From Bostrychus sinensis (Eukaryota > Chordata > Actinopteri > Gobiiformes > Eleotridae): 64,000 nucleotides of DNA. Both the position numbers and the translations under genes were made by a program. Each line of letters opens with the position of its first letter. The stretch's first letter is position 1. The notes beneath the pieces are model-generated. The model was not told where the DNA came from and did not search any database. It worked only from the letters and a program-made list of their open reading frames with translations. Positions 59,225-64,000 of the stretch are shown here, piece by piece. The stretch lies in NCBI GenBank assembly GCA_020698575.1, contig CM036247.1, positions 5,020,476 to 5,084,475 of the forward strand, written 5' to 3'.

Positions 59225-60130
59225 TCTGGCTTAGTCCTGGTTTAGAGCTGGTTTAGTCTTGGTTTAGACCTGGTTTAGTCCTGGTTTAGACCTGGTTAAT
59301 GCCTGGTTTAGTCCTGGTTTAGACCTGGTTTAGACCTGGTTTAGACCTGGTTAAGACCTGGTTTAGTCCTGGTTTAGTCCTGGTTTCTTCTATGGATCAC
59401 ACTTTCACTGAGAGGAGTTTAGTCCTGGTTTAGACCTGGTTTAGTCCTGGTTTAGAGGTGGTTTAAACCCGGTCTCTTCTAGGATCACATTGAGAAGAGT
59501 TTAGTCATGATTTAGTCCTGGTTTAGACCTGGTTTAGTCCTGGTTTAGACCTGGTTTAGTCCTGGTTTAGACCTGGTTTAGTCTTGGTTTAGACCTGGTT
59601 TAGTCCTGGTTTAGACCTGATTAATGCCTGGTTTAGTCCTGGTTAAGACCTGGTTTAGTCCTGGTTTAGACCTGGTTTAGACCTGGTTTAGACCTGGTTT
59701 AGTCCTGGTTTAGTCCTGGTTTAGACCTGGTTAATGCCTGGTTTAGACCCGGTTTAGACCTGGTTTAGTCCTGGTTTAGTCCTGGTTAAGACCTGGTTAA
59801 TGCCTGGTTTAGTCCTGGTTTAGACCTGATTAATGCCTGGTTTAGTCCTGGTTTAGACCTGGTTTAGTCCTGGTTTAGACCTGGTTTAGACCTGGTTTAG
59901 TCCTGGTTAAGACCTGGTTAATGCCTGGTTTAGACCCAGTTTAGTCCTGGTTAATGCCTGGTTTAGACCCAGTTTAGTCCTGGTTAATGCCTGGTTTAGA
60001 CCGAGTTTAGTCCTGGTTTAGTCCTGGTTTAGACCCAGTTTAGTCCTGGTTAATGCCTGGTTTAGTCCTGGTTTAGTCCTGGTTTAGTCCTGGTTTAGTC
60101 CTGGTTTAGTCCTGGTTTAGACCCGGTCTC
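59225..60130. repeat. 11-bp minisatellite, reverse orientation
   Basis: About 900 bp of TCCTGGTTTAG and ACCTGGTTTAG units with interspersed AATGCCTGGTT variants. It is the reverse complement of the CTAAACCAGGA motif at 34 kb. Confidence 0.92.
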
Positions 60131-61151
60131 TTCTAGGTTCACACTTTGAGGAGTTTGTTGTCGTTGGAGCTGAAGTTAGTTGTTGAAAGTGAAAGTGCGC
60201 TGGTCCCATGATCAGACACAAACACAACATTTACTTCTTTTATCTTCACAAATGTTTTCAGAATCTTACTGCAGCCACCTGATATTATTATTACCATCAA
60301 AAAAAGAGCAGGTGAGAAACAAACAGGAAGTGGTGAGGAGGCTAATATTTGCAACATGGTCCTCATCATCATCACTTCCTCTGAATCACACTGAGCTGCT
60401 GTTTCTTCATAGGTCAAAACCAATATCCTACTTCCCCAAAGCATCAAAAACTGGACAATTACTTCTAAAAAAAACATCTTACAACTTTTGCTTTTTTTTT
60501 CTGTTCTTCCCAGGTTGCCACAGTGTATTATTATTGATTTTGCACATAGGTTTTATGCCGAATGCCCTTCCTGTCCTCTCCGTTTATCTGGTGGTTTGCA
60601 AATTGTCATAAAAAAAACACAAAACATTTGATTCAACATATTAGGGGCTGAAACTGAGATATTTTACCATGTCATAAAAATAAAGCTCATTTTGGATTTG
60701 AAGGCAACAAAAGAAGCATTACTTCAACATAAATAAACACCACTGAGTTATAAACATTGTTATCGGTGTTATGTTTTGTATTACAAACTGTAAAACTGTG
60801 CTTTGAGCTGAGAATTTGAAGAGTAAACATTCACCAAGTTAAGGAAGTCAAGTACGTCTGGGTTATTCTTGATGATAATCTCAAATTTAAAAGTCATGCA
60901 AGGTATCTAACAAAAAAGATCAAAATAAACTTAATTGCGTTTGTTTTATTAGAAGAGGTATAGTGCTTCAATCCGCTAAAAAGTTAAAGTCAAAAGAGTC
61001 GCAGCCCCCTTAAATTTCCAAAAATCTCATGCAGACCCCCAACAATAAAACTTCTCTCTATTCAAAATACTGTGTTATACTTTTCTCCCTACATTTCTAT
61101 AAAACGCTACAAAAAACAATTTGTTTTAGAGAAATATTTTTAAACAAGTAT
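60131..61151. other. Spacer without recognised genes
   Basis: Open frames of 112 and 143 codons overlap here on opposite strands, but neither resembles a protein I know, and neither is flanked by convincing splice or start signals. Confidence 0.35.
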
Positions 61152-62140
61152 TTAAAGTTACACTGTGTAAGATTCCCGGTCTTGTGCCTCTAGAGGCCAC
61201 AGGTGCCACTGCACCGTCGCAAAACGTAAACACTAGGGCCCCTCCTCCTTCTGAAACTGTGCGAGCTGCGTCTATTTCCATCATTGTTTCAACTTTAGTT
61301 GACCTGCTGCTACCTTTGGAAGTTTGGACTGGATCTTCTATAGAGTTAGCGCTAGCGTTAGCTTATCAACAAATATGGTCGCAGTAAAAACAACTAATAA
61401 CTGTATGAAAAAGCACGTTCTAAAGAAAAAATAAAGAGGCTAATTTACCTGCCCAACAATAAAGAAGCAAAAACGTGATCTGATTTGCAGCCTTCTCTGT
61501 TGGGCGGCAGTAGCTCAGTTGGTAGAGCCGCTTGTCCACTGACCAGAAGGTTGGCGGTTCAAACCCCACTCCCACCATTGCATACTGTCGTTGTGTCCTT
61601 GGGCAAGACACTTAACCCACCTTGCCTCCGGTGTCTGCGCACACTGGTGTATGAATGTGAGTGTGAATGGGTGAACGGTTCCTTGATGTAAAGCGCTTTG
61701 AGTACCCATGAAGGTAGAAAAGCGCTCTATAAATGTGACCATTTACCATTTATTTACTCTCATCTGACGCCAGCGAGCAAAAGTCTGTCCGATGTTGACT
61801 CTTGTCTGTGATCTGGTGCGGTCCCTTTCACATTTTCTTTTTCTTGCCTCGTCCGACATTGTCTTCATCTTCTTGTGTCCTTCGGCCCTGACGAACTGGC
61901 GAAAATAACAACGCTAAAAGTAGCTTCCTGGTTATACTGCGCCTCAAGTCGTTCCCTGTCACGTGACTCTTCCTCAACAGCGGAGCGCTCCCGGCCAAGT
62001 TGCGAGGGCGGTTTCTCAGTACAGAAGCCCCGCTCGGAGCAACAGATCGCGCCTCAGGCCTTATAATCGCTCAAAAAATCACAAAAACAAGTCAGTATGC
62101 CCCACATATTTAGGAGAAAAGTTACACAGTGTAACTTTAA
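61152..62140. mobile_element. TTAA-flanked MITE, copy 2, interrupted by a SINE
   Basis: The same ends and TTAA flanks as copy 1 and nearly the same sequence outside the insertion. It lacks eight bases (CGCGCAAT) present in copy 1 near 50105. Confidence 0.85.
61501..61756 (+). mobile_element. tRNA-derived SINE inserted in the MITE
   Basis: Begins GGGCGGCAGTAGCTCAGTTG (A box) with GGTTCAAACCC (B box) about 40 bases on. A tRNA-unrelated body follows (TGTCCTTGGGCAAGACACTT, AAAGCGCTTTGAGTACC). The empty site in copy 1 fixes both edges. No target duplication is visible. Confidence 0.85.
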
Positions 62141-62945
62141 CTGTACTTCATTTCAAACTCAATTTCTTTAGATTTACTTCATGTAGACAACCTATGGGGC
62201 CCCCCTGCAATGCCTTCACGGCCCTCCATTGGGCTCGGGACCCCACTTTGGGAACCACTGAGCTGAACTATATGTATTCAATGATCTTCGGGCACCTGTC
62301 ATTCTGCATCACCACAGGGGCACGGCCTCCACAACTGCACTGAAACCTCTTCTTTCATTTTATACAAATTTGAATGAAATGCAACCTTTTTTTATTTAAA
62401 TTTTAATCAGTTTTAACATTTTTAAATGATGTTTTAAGTGTCTACTGTGATACTTAACTGTGTTCTCTGTGTCGTCTCTGTGTTCAGGACTCGCTCTGCC
62501 TTCTCACAGTTTACTGCTGGTTTAAAACTCAAAACAAATAGTAACAGATTTAAAATGTTATTAAAACAATGGTTTAAATCAATGCAAAAGTGCCCACATT
62601 AATAATGTAAATGTGGTAATGCCATGCTCTTTCTAGAATAATGTGTATAATATGTATAATTTTTGATATTACTTATGTTTTTGTAGTATTTTAACATTTG
62701 TGTTTGTTTCTATGTGAACAACTGTATGTGCTAATAAACTTAAATAATGCATCTGGTTGGTCCAAAGTAACTGTGATATATTTAGAGTAATTCAGGATCT
62801 ATAAACCATTTATTCATTAAAATATTGTTAGATTTTGTTAATGTATTATTACTGCTTAATAATGTTATTCTAAAGTTTTGCCAATTATTTATTATAAAAC
62901 ACAGACTGTCTTTCTAAAACATTCCTTTTATACTTAGACATAATA
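62141..62945. other. AT-rich spacer
   Basis: No gene. A short piece near 62200-62265 (GACCCCACTTTGGGAACCAC) looks like an old hAT-type repeat end. Confidence 0.35.
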
Positions 62946-62949
62946 CATA

Positions 62950-62993
62950 TACTGTGGAGTGCTAAGATCTGGGGTTGTACTAATACTACTTTT

Positions 62994-63038
<45 letters not shown>

Positions 63039-63060
63039 GCCACATTGAGGGATCTTATAC
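62950..63060. repeat. TAC microsatellite with the recurring flank
   Basis: TGGAGTGCTAAGATCTGGGG then TTGTAC and TAC units, then CCACATTGAGGGATCTTATA. Confidence 0.85.
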
Positions 63061-63142
63061 TTGTGTTCCATAAAATTTATAGACTTACAGTAATTTGTCA
63101 CATGCTTTTTACTCTGTACCTCTTAGAAACTCTCCAATGTGC

Positions 63143-63156
63143 TAGTAGTAGTAGTA

Positions 63157-63214
<58 letters not shown>
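63143..63214. repeat. AGT microsatellite
   Basis: About 24 AGT units, nearly perfect, in the opposite sense to the TAC tract 100 bp to the left. Confidence 0.95.
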
Positions 63215-63215
<1 letters not shown>

Positions 63216-63299
63216 CCCCTGATCCTTAAATAAACCCAGATGTGTCACCCTTTCTCTGTCTCTATTCTGTTGACAATATGAAGTAAGACCATTATTAAG

Positions 63300-63500
63300 A
63301 GATTTAAAGCTATGTACTACACCTTTGAGTATTAGTACTAGTAATAGTATTAGTAATAGTAATGGTATTAATAGAGGTAGTGGCAGCAGTGGTGGTAGTA
63401 GCAGTAGTTTGTTATTAAAACATTACACTGACTGAATACTTTTATTTTTACTCAAATATTTGTCTAAAATCTCTACTAACAATTCATGTTAGCAGTGGAC

Positions 63501-63536
<36 letters not shown>

Positions 63537-63537
63537 C

Positions 63538-63584
<47 letters not shown>

Positions 63585-63585
63585 C

Positions 63586-63620
<35 letters not shown>

Positions 63621-63890
63621 CAGTAGTACGTTTCACTGTGCTAAAACTGTGCATTGCCACATTGAGGAGTTTGTACTGCGGAGTGCTAAGGTCTGCAGTT
63701 GTACTACTACTAAAACTACTACTACTGCTACCACTAATACTACTAATACTACTTCTACTAAGACTAATACTACTTCTACTTCTGTTAAGACTAATACAAG
63801 CTACTACTACTGCTTCTGCTATTACTACTATTAATACTACTACTACTGCTTCTGCTACTTCTACTTTGTGTTTTATTATCCATTGTTTAC
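63300..63890 (+). repeat. Dispersed microsatellite-bearing block, copy at 63 kb
   Basis: Order: GTA variants, a single-copy stretch with ACTCAAATATTTGTCTAAAA, AGT units (63500-63630), TTTCACT, CATTGAGGAGTTTGTACTGC, GGAGTGCTAAGGTCTG, then TAC variants. It corresponds in reverse to 23036-23300. Confidence 0.8.
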
Positions 63891-63934
63891 TGATTTAAGA
63901 ATTCTTCTGTTTGAGAAAATTCAATATAAAAAGC

Positions 63935-64000
63935 CAGATTTGTTTTTGCAGAGGGATGGTGATGTTTTGTTTTTGCAGAGGGATGGTGATGTTTTGTTTA
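63935..64000. repeat. 27-bp tandem duplication at the window edge
   Basis: TGTTTTTGCAGAGGGATGGT starts at 63941 and again at 63968. It may continue past the window. Confidence 0.7.

Noticed and set aside
60139..60611. Overlapping open frames of 112 and 143 codons
   Set aside because: No known family resemblance, low complexity, and no supporting signals.
61502..61572. A second tRNA gene
   Set aside because: A and B boxes are present but the stems do not pair properly and a SINE body follows; it is the tRNA-derived head of a SINE.

Overview
The window looks like teleost fish chromosomal DNA. The support is intron-bearing immune genes with GT-AG junctions, a fish-style LRR/TIR receptor family, a eukaryotic tRNA-Pro with internal promoter boxes, and fish-type transposons (Tc1-like, pogo-like, hAT-like, L2-like, RTE-like, Penelope-like, a tRNA-derived SINE). 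No species can be read off directly. Expanded TLR11-family receptors next to expanded ASC-like (PYD/CARD) genes, in a repeat-rich assembly, would suit a percomorph such as a goby; that is inference only.

Region 1 (about 0.6-16.3 kb, minus strand) is a Toll-like receptor cluster. Two nearly full copies (694-6531 and 9252-14274) share a four-exon plan: a 19-nt first exon, a roughly 2.47-kb exon carrying signal peptide, LRRs, transmembrane segment and the start of TIR, a 118-nt TIR exon, and a last TIR exon. The two large exons are almost identical, yet each carries single-base indels at places where the other is intact. A third copy (14740-15835) is cut off inside the LRRs, and a lone TIR exon (16178-16282) is left from a fourth.

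Region 2 (16.3-31.2 kb) is gene-poor: a putative solo LTR, a Penelope-like fragment, an L2-like LINE split by a MITE, a 1.6-kb AGT microsatellite, an intact tRNA-Pro(AGG), a 3.7-kb array of a 29-bp minisatellite, and a nest of LINE and Tc1-like insertions.

Region 3 (31.7-54.7 kb) is a cluster of three related inflammasome-type genes built from the same phase-1 exon cassettes. Gene A (31691-35330, minus) is a PYD-linker-linker-CARD protein of the ASC/PYCARD type. Gene B (42416-46470, plus) has a shortened PYD-like exon, matching linkers and CARD, and then four exons found nowhere in ASC that carry two small GK-type modules. Gene C (53198-54722, plus) has a full PYD and the tail exons but no CARD. 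TLRs and ASC-like adaptors both belong to innate sensing: receptors signal from membranes through TIR domains, and PYD/CARD adaptors nucleate cytosolic caspase-1-activating filaments. The domain-swapped gene B is the most novel item here.

Region 4 (54.7-64 kb) holds LINE fragments, a Tc1-type MITE, an 11-bp minisatellite in reverse orientation, a TTAA-flanked MITE split by a SINE, and TAC/AGT microsatellites attached to a recurring flank. Across the window the same 11-bp unit (CTAAACCWGGA) recurs as arrays on both strands, inside and outside genes.
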